This document shows, piece by piece, positions 39,865-49,614 of a stretch of DNA of 64,000 bases. Positions within the stretch are counted from its first letter, which is position 1, and each line of letters opens with the position of its first letter. This stretch comes from Streptomyces sp. NRRL WC-3742 (lineage in GTDB: Bacteria; Actinomycetota; Actinomycetes; Streptomycetales; Streptomycetaceae): contig NZ_JOCF01000036.1 in the NCBI RefSeq assembly GCF_000720635.1, positions 1-64,000 of the forward strand. The letters are read 5' to 3'. Under the pieces are notes generated by a model. That model made no database searches. It was not told the DNA's origin and worked only from the letters and a program-made list of their open reading frames with translations. Both the position numbers and the translations under genes were made by a program.

Positions 39865-40124
39865 GCGCGGTGGCGCCCTTCCTCGGTGGAGCAGCCCGAC
39901 GTCCGGGAGCTGTGACCATTCTCGCCCACCGCCGCCCGGCACCACGACGCGGCCCGTGGTCCCCGCCCGCTCGAGGGGAAGGACGCGCCCGCCCGGCACC
40001 GGGGAAGGTGCGCCAGGTGAGCGCGGAGCGGGAGGAGGCCACGGGCCGCGTCGGCAGAGCCCGGCACCGACCGGCGGCGCCCGGTTGACGGGACCCCGGC
40101 GGCTGTGCTCCACCGCGTTGCGAA

Positions 40125-40152
40125 CTCTATCGCGCGGGCCCCGGCAGTCAAT
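40125..40152 (-). promoter_or_regulatory. Probable dcw operon promoter
   Basis: On the minus strand, -35 TTGACT (plus 40147-40152), 16-bp spacer, -10 TAGAGT (plus 40125-40130): a good housekeeping-sigma match. Predicted start near 40118 would give an untranslated leader of about 250 nt before rsmH. The rest of 39865-40414 shows no gene on either strand. Confidence 0.65.
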
Positions 40153-40401
40153 GGTCCGCTCCGGCGCACCACCCGGGCGGCGGTACGGATCGTCGCAGGT
40201 CGCAGCGGCCGGGTCGGCTCCGCAGGGTCCTCCGCGACGGCCTCCGGGCGCCGCCGCGCGCCCCCACCGGAGGAACCGCCGCACGGACGTCGGGGACCGG
40301 TCCGGGACCAGCCGGGACAAACCCTCCCGTTGTGGCTATGTGCTCGATCACAGCCGCCGGTTCTGTAGCTGTTCACCCCACCGCGCTCGACCGAATCGCA
40401 C

Positions 40402-40407
40402 TAACGT
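40402..40407 (+). promoter_or_regulatory. -10 box for a leaderless carbonic anhydrase mRNA
   Basis: TAACGT, 7 nt before the ATG at 40415, with no ribosome-binding site in between. Confidence 0.45.
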
Positions 40408-40414
40408 CGCCGTC

Positions 40415-40957
40415 ATGACAGTGACACCCGACCGGCCCGGGCCGCACGCCGCTGCCACCACCGACAGACCCACGATCATCGACCGCTTCGTCTCCTCCAA
40501 CCGGGAGTACGCGGTGACCTTCCGGGACGGCGGCATGGACGCCCGACCGGTCCAGAGGATCGCCGTCGTCGCCTGCATGGACGCCCGCCTCGACCTGTTC
40601 GCGGCGCTCGGCCTCGAACTGGGCGACGCCCACGTCATCCGCAACGCGGGCGGGGTCGTCACCGACGACACCATCCGCTCCCTGACCATCAGCCAGCGCG
40701 CCCTGGGCACCCGCTCCATCGCGCTGATCCACCACACCGGCTGCGGCCTGCTCGGGCTCACCGAGGACTTCCGCCGCGAGCTGGAGCTGGAGGTGGGCCA
40801 GCGCCCGCAGTGGGCGGTGGAGTCCTTCGTCGACCTGGACGGCGACGTGCGCCAGTCCATGCAGCGGGTGCGCACCTCCCCGTTCCTGCCGCACACGGAC
40901 GACGTCCGGGGCTTCGTCTTCGACGTCCACACGGGCCTGCTGCGCGAGATCGACTGA
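40415..40957 (+). CDS. Beta-class carbonic anhydrase
   Basis: Protein of 180 residues that interconverts CO2 and bicarbonate. Zinc ligands Cys54 (in CMDARLD with the catalytic Asp56-Arg58 dyad), His107 and Cys110 (HHTGCG). AHVIRNAGG is typical. ATG chosen because conserved sequence starts about 20 residues later and a -10 box sits just upstream. Divergent from the dcw operon; about 245 bp follow without a gene. Confidence 0.92.
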   Translation: MTVTPDRPGPHAAATTDRPTIIDRFVSSNREYAVTFRDGGMDARPVQRIAVVACMDARLDLFAALGLELGDAHVIRNAGGVVTDDTIRSLTISQRALGTRSIALIHHTGCGLLGLTEDFRRELELEVGQRPQWAVESFVDLDGDVRQSMQRVRTSPFLPHTDDVRGFVFDVHTGLLREID

Positions 40958-41201
40958 CCCGTATCCGAACCAGGCAACCCGGGCATCCCGGGCACCCTCG
41001 CCGTCAGGGTGACTTTCAGCCGCCGCCCGGGGGAGAATGCGCCTGCCGGTCGGACCCCGAACCACCTGGGGCGGCCCGGCCGCAGGCCGCCACCGGCGCC
41101 GGTCCCCCTCACGGAACCGCTCCCGGGAACGGCCGCGTCCAGCAGGGGTGGGGTCCGGCCTCGGGGTGAGGCGGGCACAGGGTGCCAGGGAGCGTAAACG
41201 G

Positions 41202-42245
<1,044 letters not shown>

Positions 42246-42246
42246 G

Positions 42247-43572
42247 GTGACCCCACCCCCCTCCGACCAGACGTCGGGCCTGCGGGACGCGATGCGCGGC
42301 CTCACCACCCGGGGCCGCTCCTTCCTCGCCGCCGGGATCACCTCGATCGCCTGCGCCTACGTGCTGGGCCAGGACGCGCTGCTGAAGGTCGGCTTCCTGC
42401 TGGCCACGCTGCCGGTCATCGCCGTGGTGATCGTCGCCAACACCCGCTACCGGGTGGCCAGCGGACGCCGGCTCAACCCGCACCGGGCGGTCGCCGGTCA
42501 GGAGGCGAGGGTCCACCTGCGGGTCGACAACGTCTCCCGGGTGCCCACCGGGGTGCTGCTGCTCGAGGACCAGGTGCCGTACGTGCTCGGGCCGCGCCCG
42601 CGCTTCGTCCTGGACCGCGTCGAGCCGCGCGGCTTCCGCGAGGTGTCCTACCGCGTCCGCTCCGACCTGCGCGGGCGCTACCCGCTCGGGCCGCTGCAGC
42701 TGCGCCTGTCCGACCCCTTCGGCATGTGCGAGGTCGGCCGCGCCTTCACCGCCTCCGACACCCTCACCGTGGTCCCCCAGGTCCAGGCCCTGCCGTACGT
42801 ACGGCTCCTCGGCGCCTGGGGCGGCCAGGGCGAGAGCGCCAGCCACTCCCTCGCGCTGGCCGGCGACGACGACGTCATCCTGCGCGAGTACCGGCCGGGC
42901 GACGACCTGCGCCGGGTGCACTGGAAGTCCACCGCCCGCTACGGCGAACTGATGGTGCGCCGCGAGGAGCAGCCGCAGAAGGCCCGGGCCACCGTCCTGC
43001 TGGACACCCGCGAGTTCGGCCACCGCGGCAGCGGCCCCGCCTCCTCCTTCGAGTGGGCCGTCAGCTGCGCCGCCTCCGTCTCCGCGCACCTGCTGGAGCG
43101 CGGCTACCAGACCCACCTGCTCACCGACACCGGCGAGTGGGTGCCCGGGCCCGGCAGCGGCAACCACAGCGCCGCCGACACCTCCGGGCTGATCCTGGAC
43201 GCCCTCGCCGTCACCGACCTGTCGGACGGCGGCGGACTCTCCCGCGCCGAGGAGCCGCTGCGCATCGGCGGCGAGGGCCTGCTGGTCGCCGTCCTCGGCG
43301 AGCTGGACGAGACCCAGGCCACCCGCCTGGGCCGGCTGCGCAGCCGCACCGGCGGGGCCATCGCCTTCCTGCTGGACACCGGCACCTGGACGGGCCTGCG
43401 CCTGCTCGCCCCGCAGACCGGCGGCGACGAGTTCCGCGCCAGGGAACGGCAGCTGCGCGAAGCCGGCTGGACCGTCATCCCCGTGCGCGCCGGTGACTCC
43501 CTGCCGGACCTCTGGCAGGCCGTCGACGGCACCAAGACCACCGCCCGCCACCGGGAAGGAGCCGGCGCGTGA
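42247..43572 (+). CDS. DUF58 domain membrane protein
   Basis: Protein of 441 residues with two N-terminal membrane helices (about 20-75) and the DUF58 motif REYRPGDDLRRVHWKSTARYGELMVRREE, split here as REYRPGDDLRRVHWKSTA and YGELMVRREE. A VWA-like C-terminal domain with LLDTREFGH follows. Starts one base after the moxR stop; its stop overlaps the next gene as GTGA. Function within MoxR systems is not established. Confidence 0.9.
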   Translation: MTPPPSDQTSGLRDAMRGLTTRGRSFLAAGITSIACAYVLGQDALLKVGFLLATLPVIAVVIVANTRYRVASGRRLNPHRAVAGQEARVHLRVDNVSRVPTGVLLLEDQVPYVLGPRPRFVLDRVEPRGFREVSYRVRSDLRGRYPLGPLQLRLSDPFGMCEVGRAFTASDTLTVVPQVQALPYVRLLGAWGGQGESASHSLALAGDDDVILREYRPGDDLRRVHWKSTARYGELMVRREEQPQKARATVLLDTREFGHRGSGPASSFEWAVSCAASVSAHLLERGYQTHLLTDTGEWVPGPGSGNHSAADTSGLILDALAVTDLSDGGGLSRAEEPLRIGGEGLLVAVLGELDETQATRLGRLRSRTGGAIAFLLDTGTWTGLRLLAPQTGGDEFRARERQLREAGWTVIPVRAGDSLPDLWQAVDGTKTTARHREGAGA

Positions 43573-46007
43573 CCACTCGGGCCAAACTGACCGTCTACTC
43601 GGCGCTGGCCACCGCCCTCGCCTCGCTCTGCCTGCTGCCCCTGGTGAGCGAGCACGGCTGGCTCACCTACTCGTTCGTGGTGATCGCCGTGATCTCGGCG
43701 GTCGGCGCGGGCCTGCGCCGCTCCCCGCTGTTCGGCTGGAGCATCCCGATCGCCCAGCTGCTCGTGCTGCTGCTGATGATGCTGATCGGCTTCGCGAGCT
43801 CCGGCGGCCTCGGGCTGGACATGATGCGCACCCTGACGCGGGTCTTCGCGGACGGCGTCTCCGACATCCAGAGCTACGCCATGCCGGCCCCGGCCACCCC
43901 GGGCCTGCGGCTGATCCTGCTCTCCGCCGTCGGCCTGATCGCCGTCATCGTGGACACCGTCGCCGTCACCTACCGGCGCGCGGCCCTGGCCGGGCTGCCG
44001 CTGCTGGCGCTGTTCTCCGTCGGCAACGGCCTCGCCGCGGAGCGCGGCAGCTGGATCTGGTTCGCGTTCGCCGCCGCCGGGTACCTGCTGCTGCTGTTCG
44101 CCGAGGGGCAGGACCGCGCCACCCGCTGGGGCCGCATCTTCCGCGGCGCGGCGGGCACCGTCAGCACCGGGACCGTCCGGCCCGCCGGCCAGATGGTCGG
44201 CGTGCTGGCCCTGGCCTCGGCCGTGGTGCTGTCCGTCCTCGTCCCGCAGAGCGGGTCCGGGCTGATCGGCGGCGGCTCCCACGAGTCGGCCGACGGCAGC
44301 GGCACCGGAGTCGGCGGAATCTCGAGCGGCAACCTCGACCCGATGGTCAGCCTGGAATCCGCGATCGTCAAACCCACCGACGACGAACTGTTCACCTACA
44401 CGATGGACAGCACCCAGGCCGACCAGACCTACCTGCGCACCGGCTCGCTCGACCAGTTCGACGGCGCCCGCTGGAAGCTCAGCAGCACCACCTTCTCCGG
44501 GCTGCCGGCCACCCTGCCCAACCCCGAGGGCCTGCGCGACGCCGCCGTCCCCCGGCTGGAGACCGACGTCCGGATCGGCGACCGCCTCGGCGGGGCCAGC
44601 TGGCTGCCGATGCCGTACCCGGCCGCCTCCGTCAGCGTCCCCAACCGGGGCGAGTGGAAGCTCGACCAGCTGACCCGCACCGTGGTCCCCACGAGCGACA
44701 AGGCGATCCGCGGCCTCAGCTACCACGTCAGCTCGCTGGACCTGCGCCCCACCGCCAACGAGCTGCGCGGCGCCGCCCTCGCCCCGCAGGACATCCGCGA
44801 CCGCTACACCGCGGTGCCCTCCGAGATGCCCGCCGTGGTCGCCGAGCAGGCCAAGGCGATCACCGCCGGGGCGCAGAACGACTTCGACCGGGCGACGGCC
44901 CTGGTGAACTACTTCACCGGCCCGCAGTTCAAGTACGACACCTCCATCACCCCCGGCACCGGCAACGACGCCATCGCCGTCTTCCTGCGCGACCGCCGCG
45001 GCTTCTGCGTGCACTACGCCTCCGCCATGGCGGCGATGGCCCGCACGCTGAACATCCCGGCCCGCGTGGCCGTCGGCTTCACCCCCGGCGACACCAAGGG
45101 CAGCAACGTCTACACCGTCACCGGCCGGATGTACCACGCCTGGCCCGAGCTGTACTTCTCCGGCTACGGCTGGCTGCGCTTCGAGCCGACCCCGAACCGG
45201 GGCACCCCGGCGAAGTACACCGAGACGACCCCCACCCCGACGGCCACACCGACCGCGCAGCCGACCTCGGCCGCGCCCAGCGTCTCGGCCGCCCCGGCGC
45301 CGTCCAAGAGCAGCGCCTGCACCGGGAAGCAGCAGCTCGGCGACTGCGGTCCGCAGAGCAAGACGGCGAACAACGCCTCGGACGGGTCCTGGCTGCCGTC
45401 CTGGCAGCTGCTGACCATCGTCGGCGCGGGGGTGCTGGTCGTCCTGCTGCTGCTCGCCCCGATGTTCTGGCGCACCGCGCTGCGCCGTCGCCGCCTCGGC
45501 GGCGGAGGCGGGAAGCGCGGCCCGGGCGGACCGGGCGGCGGCGGACCGGTGGAGCTGACGGACGCCCAGGTGCTGGCCGCCTGGGAGGAGCTGATCGACT
45601 CCGCCTGGGACCTCGGCCTCGCCCCGGACGAGTCCCGCACCCCGCGCTCCACCGCCCAGCGCATCAGCGTCGGCTCCAAGCTGGACGCGGAGGCGTCGGC
45701 GGCCACCGGCCGGCTGGCGCTGGCCACCGAGCGCGTGATGTACGCGCCCTCCGGCCGGCTCACCACCGCCCCCGTCGCGGCCGACGTGCGCACCGTACGG
45801 CAGGGCCTGCTGGCCCAGGCCGACCGGCGGCGGCGCCTGCGGGCGCTGCTGATGCCGCCGTCCTCGGTGCAGCTGTGGTGGCGGTTCTCCGACGCCCTGG
45901 GTGTGGCCCGGGCGGCGGTCGGCGAGCGCGTCGGCCGGGCCTCGGCGGCGGTCATGACCCCGCTGCGGCGGATGTTCGCCCGAAGGCCCAAGGGCCCGCA
46001 GGGCTGA
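43569..46007 (+). CDS. TgpA-type membrane transglutaminase-like protein
   Basis: Protein of 812 residues. Six N-terminal membrane helices (about 1-225), a TgpA N-domain, then a transglutaminase-like core with Cys480 (RGFCVHYASAMAAMARTLNIP) and His523 (YHAWPELYFSGYGW). The third position reads RFEPTP. A Pro/Thr/Ala-rich stalk, a further helix (about 615-635) and a cytoplasmic DUF4129-like tail follow. Third gene of the moxR operon. Probably acts on cell-wall or surface proteins. Confidence 0.9.
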   Translation: MTTRAKLTVYSALATALASLCLLPLVSEHGWLTYSFVVIAVISAVGAGLRRSPLFGWSIPIAQLLVLLLMMLIGFASSGGLGLDMMRTLTRVFADGVSDIQSYAMPAPATPGLRLILLSAVGLIAVIVDTVAVTYRRAALAGLPLLALFSVGNGLAAERGSWIWFAFAAAGYLLLLFAEGQDRATRWGRIFRGAAGTVSTGTVRPAGQMVGVLALASAVVLSVLVPQSGSGLIGGGSHESADGSGTGVGGISSGNLDPMVSLESAIVKPTDDELFTYTMDSTQADQTYLRTGSLDQFDGARWKLSSTTFSGLPATLPNPEGLRDAAVPRLETDVRIGDRLGGASWLPMPYPAASVSVPNRGEWKLDQLTRTVVPTSDKAIRGLSYHVSSLDLRPTANELRGAALAPQDIRDRYTAVPSEMPAVVAEQAKAITAGAQNDFDRATALVNYFTGPQFKYDTSITPGTGNDAIAVFLRDRRGFCVHYASAMAAMARTLNIPARVAVGFTPGDTKGSNVYTVTGRMYHAWPELYFSGYGWLRFEPTPNRGTPAKYTETTPTPTATPTAQPTSAAPSVSAAPAPSKSSACTGKQQLGDCGPQSKTANNASDGSWLPSWQLLTIVGAGVLVVLLLLAPMFWRTALRRRRLGGGGGKRGPGGPGGGGPVELTDAQVLAAWEELIDSAWDLGLAPDESRTPRSTAQRISVGSKLDAEASAATGRLALATERVMYAPSGRLTTAPVAADVRTVRQGLLAQADRRRRLRALLMPPSSVQLWWRFSDALGVARAAVGERVGRASAAVMTPLRRMFARRPKGPQG

Positions 46008-46017
46008 GCGGACACGG

Positions 46018-46062
46018 AAACGCCGGGGCGGGCAGTCGGATCGACTGCCCGCCCCGGCGTTT
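46018..46062. terminator. Very long perfect terminator hairpin
   Basis: A 21-bp perfect stem: AAACGCCGGGGCGGGCAGTC plus G (46018-46038) pairs with 46042-46062 across a GAT loop. Runs of A and T at the base make it work in both directions. It separates the transglutaminase gene from the convergent DUF3040 gene. Confidence 0.9.
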
Positions 46063-46065
46063 CGA

Positions 46066-46113
46066 CGTGATGCGGTGGGACCGTGATGCGGTGGGATCGT
46101 GATGCGGTGAGGC
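46066..46113. repeat. 16-bp tandem repeat (3 copies) abutting the DUF3040 stop codon
   Basis: CGTGATGCGGTGGGAC, CGTGATGCGGTGGGAT, CGTGATGCGGTGAGGC. The last unit ends exactly at the base before the DUF3040 stop (46114-46116, minus strand). Confidence 0.9.
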
Positions 46114-46503
46114 TCAGAACCCGCCGGTCTGCTCGTCCCGGCGGCGCTGCCAGCGCTGCTCCACCCGGTCCATCATCCCGGCCTTGCGGCGCGGGGCGGG
46201 GGCCGGACGGGGGCCGGAGCCCTGACCGGCCGGGCCGCGGCGCCAGCCCGTCACGGCGAACACCGCGCAGCCGAGCATCACCAGGAAGCCCACGACGCTG
46301 ACCCAGATCTGGTCCGGGACGACCATGCCGCCCATCAACAGGGCGACGCCCACCACGAAGCCGGCGACGGCCAGATAGACCCGCCGACGGGTGAACGTGC
46401 GCAGCCCGGTTCCCTCGAGCGCCGACGCGAATTTGGGATCTTCGGCATACAGCGCTCGCTCCATCTGGTCGAGCAGTCGCTGCTCGTGCTCCGAGAGCGG
46501 CAC
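46114..46503 (-). CDS. DUF3040 membrane protein
   Basis: Protein of 129 residues: MPLSEHEQRLLDQMERALYAEDPKFASAL is the DUF3040 head (shown here to its core EHEQRLLDQMERALYAEDP), followed by two membrane helices (about 42-62 and 66-86) and a basic tail. Abundant in actinobacteria, role unknown. Confidence 0.92.
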   Translation of the reverse strand: MPLSEHEQRLLDQMERALYAEDPKFASALEGTGLRTFTRRRVYLAVAGFVVGVALLMGGMVVPDQIWVSVVGFLVMLGCAVFAVTGWRRGPAGQGSGPRPAPAPRRKAGMMDRVEQRWQRRRDEQTGGF

Positions 46504-46673
46504 GGAGTCCTCCTACTCGTCGGTCGCGGGTGCGACCGGTCCGCCTCCCCGGTCGGGGAGGCAAAGTCCAATCAGCCATGGGGCACCACGGTCGGACGCC
46601 TGTGCGGGGGTCCTGGTCCGTGTCGTCCATATGCCCCACGCGTCCGGCTGTCATGCTTTCCGGCTTTACCCAG

Positions 46674-46679
46674 ATCATA
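46674..46679 (-). promoter_or_regulatory. Candidate -10 box for DUF3040
   Basis: TATGAT on the minus strand, close to the TATAAT consensus; -35 weak. It would give a leader of about 160 nt. Otherwise 46504-46969 holds no gene I can support. Confidence 0.4.
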
Positions 46680-46887
46680 CGGTCCGGGGCCCGGTAACGG
46701 AGTGGTCCGCGTCGCGTGGGCCAGGCCACTTCGGCCGGGCGGGGCCGCACCGGACTCAACGCCCCGATGGTCGGACAAGTGCCCGAACGGGTGGGATCCG
46801 TCCGGAGCTGGGGAGCTTCGCGAGCGGACGGCGGACGAACGGCGGGAGAACGGCACGGGCGCCTGCGCGAGGCGGCGGAAACGGGCC

Positions 46888-46918
46888 GCCGCCGTACGGT
46901 CCGGGACCGTACGGCGGC
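46888..46918. terminator. Perfect 15-bp palindromic hairpin after the methyltransferase gene
   Basis: GCCGCCGTACGGTCC (46888-46902), G, GGACCGTACGGCGGC (46904-46918). Lies 51 bp beyond the methyltransferase stop on its downstream side. Confidence 0.75.
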
Positions 46919-46969
46919 AGTGGGCGCGCTCCGCGCCGGCTCCGGACCGGCTCGAGGCCGGCCCCGGAC

Positions 46970-47722
46970 TCAGGCGAGGGTGGCGAGCAGGTGCAGCTGG
47001 GTGGCGACGGAATGGAAGGCCGGCTGGGCGGCGGCCGCCTCCTCCAGCTTCAGCAGGGCCTCCAGCGCGCCCGGCTCGGTGTCCACCAGCACACCGGGCA
47101 CCAGGTCGGCGAAGACCCGTACGCCGTGCACCGACTGCACCCGCAGGCCCGCGCCCTCGGCCAGACGGCCGAGCTCCTCGCCGGTGAACAGGCGCGGCAT
47201 CGGACCCTGCTCGCCCCAGCGGCCGTCCGGGGCGGTGAGGGCCGCGCGGGCCTCGTTGAAGTGGCCGCCGAGGGCGCGGGCCAGGACGGCACCGTTGCGG
47301 TTGGCGGCCAGCAGGCTGACGAAGCCGCCCCGGCGCAGGGCGGCGGCCAGGCTGCCGAGCGCCTCGGCCGGGTCGTCCACGACCTCCAGCACGCCGTGGC
47401 AGAGCACCGCGTCCACGGTGCCGGGAGCGACCAGCTCGGGCAGCGTCTGGGTGTCGCCCTGGACGGCGTGGACGAGGTCCGTCACCCCGGCCTCGGCGGC
47501 CCGGCGCTCCAGCGCGAACAGCGCGTCCGGGCTCGGGTCGACCACGGTGACGCGGTGGCCGAGCCTGGCCACGGGCACGGCGAAGTTGCCGGTGCCGCCG
47601 CCGGTGTCGACCACGTCGAGCACCGGCTGGTCCAGCTCGGCCGCCCGCTTCTCCAGGGCCGCCCGCACCACCTCCCACACCACGGCGGTACGCAGGGCAC
47701 TGCGGGGACGCGTCGGGTACAC
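46970..47722 (-). CDS. SAM-dependent methyltransferase
   Basis: Protein of 250 residues with a class I SAM site LDVVDTGGGTGNFAVPVARLG cut to its core VVDTGGGTGNFAVPVA, followed by VTVVDPSPDALFAL and AVLCHGVLEVVDDP. The substrate is unknown; a conserved 'FADLVPGVLVDTEPGALEAL' block marks a streptomycete subfamily. GTG 47722 has a strong AAGGAG 7 bp upstream; a longer frame to 47767 lacks such a site. The HEPN gene lies 46 bp upstream, likely in the same transcript. Confidence 0.85.
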   Translation of the reverse strand: MYPTRPRSALRTAVVWEVVRAALEKRAAELDQPVLDVVDTGGGTGNFAVPVARLGHRVTVVDPSPDALFALERRAAEAGVTDLVHAVQGDTQTLPELVAPGTVDAVLCHGVLEVVDDPAEALGSLAAALRRGGFVSLLAANRNGAVLARALGGHFNEARAALTAPDGRWGEQGPMPRLFTGEELGRLAEGAGLRVQSVHGVRVFADLVPGVLVDTEPGALEALLKLEEAAAAQPAFHSVATQLHLLATLA

Positions 47723-47768
47723 GGTCGGGCTCCTTGACAGGGGAGTTCGATCAGGATTGCTCCCCACC

Positions 47769-48320
47769 TTAAGGCGTGCCGGGCGCCTCCCCGTCGTCCA
47801 GGGGCAGGCGGGGCGCAGGCGGGGTCGCGCGCAGGCCGAGGAGGCGCTCGACCAGGCGCAGGAACAGGGCGGAGTTGCGGATCAGGTCGTCGGCCTCGCG
47901 GGCGGAGGCGGCTCCCCTGATCCCGGCCTCGGCGGCGGCCCGGCGGCGGGCGCCGGCGCCGTAGTAGAGCGCCCATTCGGACAGCTCCGGGGCCACCTCG
48001 GGCAGCACGTCCCAGGCGGGGCGGATCGCCTTGCGCCGGCGTTCGCTCTTCTCGGGCCGCCCGCGCACCGCCAGGACGGCCGCCACCGTGCGCAGCGCGG
48101 CCAGGTGGGCGGTGGCGTAGCGCTCCAGCGGGTCCTCCAGGGCGCGGGCCCTGGCGAGGGTGCGGTGGGCGTCGGTGAGCAGGTCGAGGGCGGCCGGAGG
48201 CGCGGCGATCCGGCGCAGCACGGGATGGACGTCCCCGCCGGTGGGGCGCGGGCCCCGGTCGTACGGCAGGGCGGCGGAGTGGAGGCGGGCGGTGACGGGC
48301 TCAGGATGGCTGATGGTCAT
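47769..48320 (-). CDS. SAV_6107-family HEPN protein
   Basis: All-helical protein of 183 residues resembling the SAV_6107 HEPN family: LLTDAHRTLARARALEDPLERYATAHLAALR followed by helical segments, here given by the key part DPLERYATAHLAALR. R67-x4-H72 matches the HEPN RNase motif R-x4-6-H. Many HEPN proteins are RNases in toxin or defence systems, but this family is conserved in streptomycete chromosomes, and no antitoxin is obvious. ATG 48320 preceded by GGGGGAG. Confidence 0.75.
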   Translation of the reverse strand: MTISHPEPVTARLHSAALPYDRGPRPTGGDVHPVLRRIAAPPAALDLLTDAHRTLARARALEDPLERYATAHLAALRTVAAVLAVRGRPEKSERRRKAIRPAWDVLPEVAPELSEWALYYGAGARRRAAAEAGIRGAASAREADDLIRNSALFLRLVERLLGLRATPPAPRLPLDDGEAPGTP

Positions 48321-48456
48321 GGTCTCCCCCGGTTCCGAGGCAGCGCGCGGACCGGATGATCCGTGCCCCTCCATCGTGAACGGGACCACTGACAAATCCG
48401 CCCGCCGCAGGCATCCCGGAAGGCATCCCGGCGGCGGGCGCGGACCCATCGCCCCT

Positions 48457-48633
48457 GGGGTCCGTCTTCGGGCTCCCGCCTGCGGGCCGCCGCCGCCGGG
48501 GCACGCACCTCGCCGCGTTGTCGTCGGTCGCCAATGCTCCGCAGTGGCTCCCTCCTCCGCCTTGCGATGCACGCACCCCAACGCCGCCCCGCCCGCCCTC
48601 CGGGCGGACGACGTGAGCCCGAAGACGGACCCC
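48457..48633. mobile_element. 177-bp MITE-like element with 19-bp terminal inverted repeats (copy A)
   Basis: Ends are perfect inverted repeats: GGGGTCCGTCTTCGGGCTC (48457-48475) and its complement (48615-48633). The interior, read on the minus strand, contains GGCGTTGGGGTGCGTGCATC, GAGGAGGGAGCCACTGCGG and CATTGGCGACCGACGAC, which recur in copy B near 49640-49740. No coding capacity. The rest of 48321-48978 has no gene, only GC-rich dyads. Confidence 0.7.
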
Positions 48634-48855
48634 GGTCCCACGCCGCCGCCGTGTGCCGTTCGCTCCGCCCTCCCCCACGGCGGCGGAGCGAATCCCCCCT
48701 CGGGTGGCCGGTCTCTCCCCCGTGCCCGCTCCGCCGCCCCGTGCCGGCGGTGCGGGGCCCGTGACCGGCGCCCGTGGCCGGGCGGGCGGCGCCCGACGCG
48801 CCGTCCTCCCGGGTGCCACCACTCTCCCGTCCCGGCAGGTCGGAGGGCATCCGCT

Positions 48856-48885
48856 CGGGTACTCAACCCCTGATCTGAGTACCCG
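48856..48885. promoter_or_regulatory. 10-bp-arm dyad upstream of the DUF4126 gene
   Basis: CGGGTACTCA (48856-48865), 10-bp spacer, TGAGTACCCG (48876-48885), followed directly by another half-site TACTCAG (48886-48892). About 95-120 bp before the DUF4126 start; reads as an operator for a dimeric regulator, binder unknown. Confidence 0.5.
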
Positions 48886-48978
48886 TACTCAGTCCGGGAA
48901 CCGGCCCCCGGAACGTGAGCGTCCCGGTTCGCGGGCCGGGTAGCGTACGGCCGGAGCACCGGGCGACGAGGGAGTGCC

Positions 48979-49614
48979 ATGACGATCCTGCCGCTGATCT
49001 TCACCAGCGGACTGGCCAGCGGCATCAACGCGTACGCGGTGGTGCTGCTGATGGGGCTGCTCGGCCGGTTCGCCGACGCCGGATCGGTGCCGCCCGCGCT
49101 GGAGCGCACGGACGTGCTGGTCGTGGCCGGGGTGCTGTTCCTGCTGGAGGCGGTGGCCGACAAGATCCCGTACGTGGACAGCGTCTGGGACGTCGTGCAC
49201 ACCGTGATCCGGCCGATCGCCGGCGCCGTCGTGGGCGTGCTGATCGCGAGCCACGACCCGGGCTCGCTCAGCGATGTCGCGGCGGGCGCGATCGGCGGCT
49301 CCTCGGCACTGGTCAGCCACCTGGTGAAGGCGTCGCTGCGGATGGCCGTCAACACCACGCCGGAGCCGTTCAGCAACATCCTGGTGAGCGTCACGGAGGA
49401 CCTCGGGGTGGCCGGCCTGATCACCCTGGCGATCTTCCACCCGTGGCTGGCCGCCTCCATCGCCGCGGTGCTCCTGCTGGCCGGGATCCTGCTGGTCCGG
49501 CTGGTGATCAAGAAGATCCGCGCCTTCCGCGCCCGCCGCCGCGAACGCCGCACCGCGAAGGCGGCCGGGGCCGTGGGGCCCGCCCCCGGGGTGTACCCGC
49601 AGCGGCAGCTCTAG
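48979..49614 (+). CDS. DUF4126 membrane protein
   Basis: Protein of 211 residues with several hydrophobic segments (ILPLIFTSGLASGINAYAVV; VLVVAGVLFLLEAVADKIPY; LITLAIFHPWLAASIAAVLL) and the family's internal SHLVKASLRMAVNTTPEPFSN. A basic Arg-rich tail follows. Function unknown. ATG 48979 preceded by GAGGGAG. The stop TAG lies at the left edge of repeat copy B. Confidence 0.85.
   Translation: MTILPLIFTSGLASGINAYAVVLLMGLLGRFADAGSVPPALERTDVLVVAGVLFLLEAVADKIPYVDSVWDVVHTVIRPIAGAVVGVLIASHDPGSLSDVAAGAIGGSSALVSHLVKASLRMAVNTTPEPFSNILVSVTEDLGVAGLITLAIFHPWLAASIAAVLLLAGILLVRLVIKKIRAFRARRRERRTAKAAGAVGPAPGVYPQRQL

Noticed and set aside
34219..39915. A plus-strand open frame of about 1,900 codons opposite the murE-ftsI-rsmH genes
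   Set aside because: It is an artefact of third-position GC bias: it overlaps seven conserved genes on the other strand, is rich in Gly/Arg/Ala/Val and shows no domain.
47722..47767. Longer methyltransferase start at GTG 47767
   Set aside because: The AAGGAG at ideal spacing before GTG 47722 and the beginning of family-like sequence there favour the shorter form.
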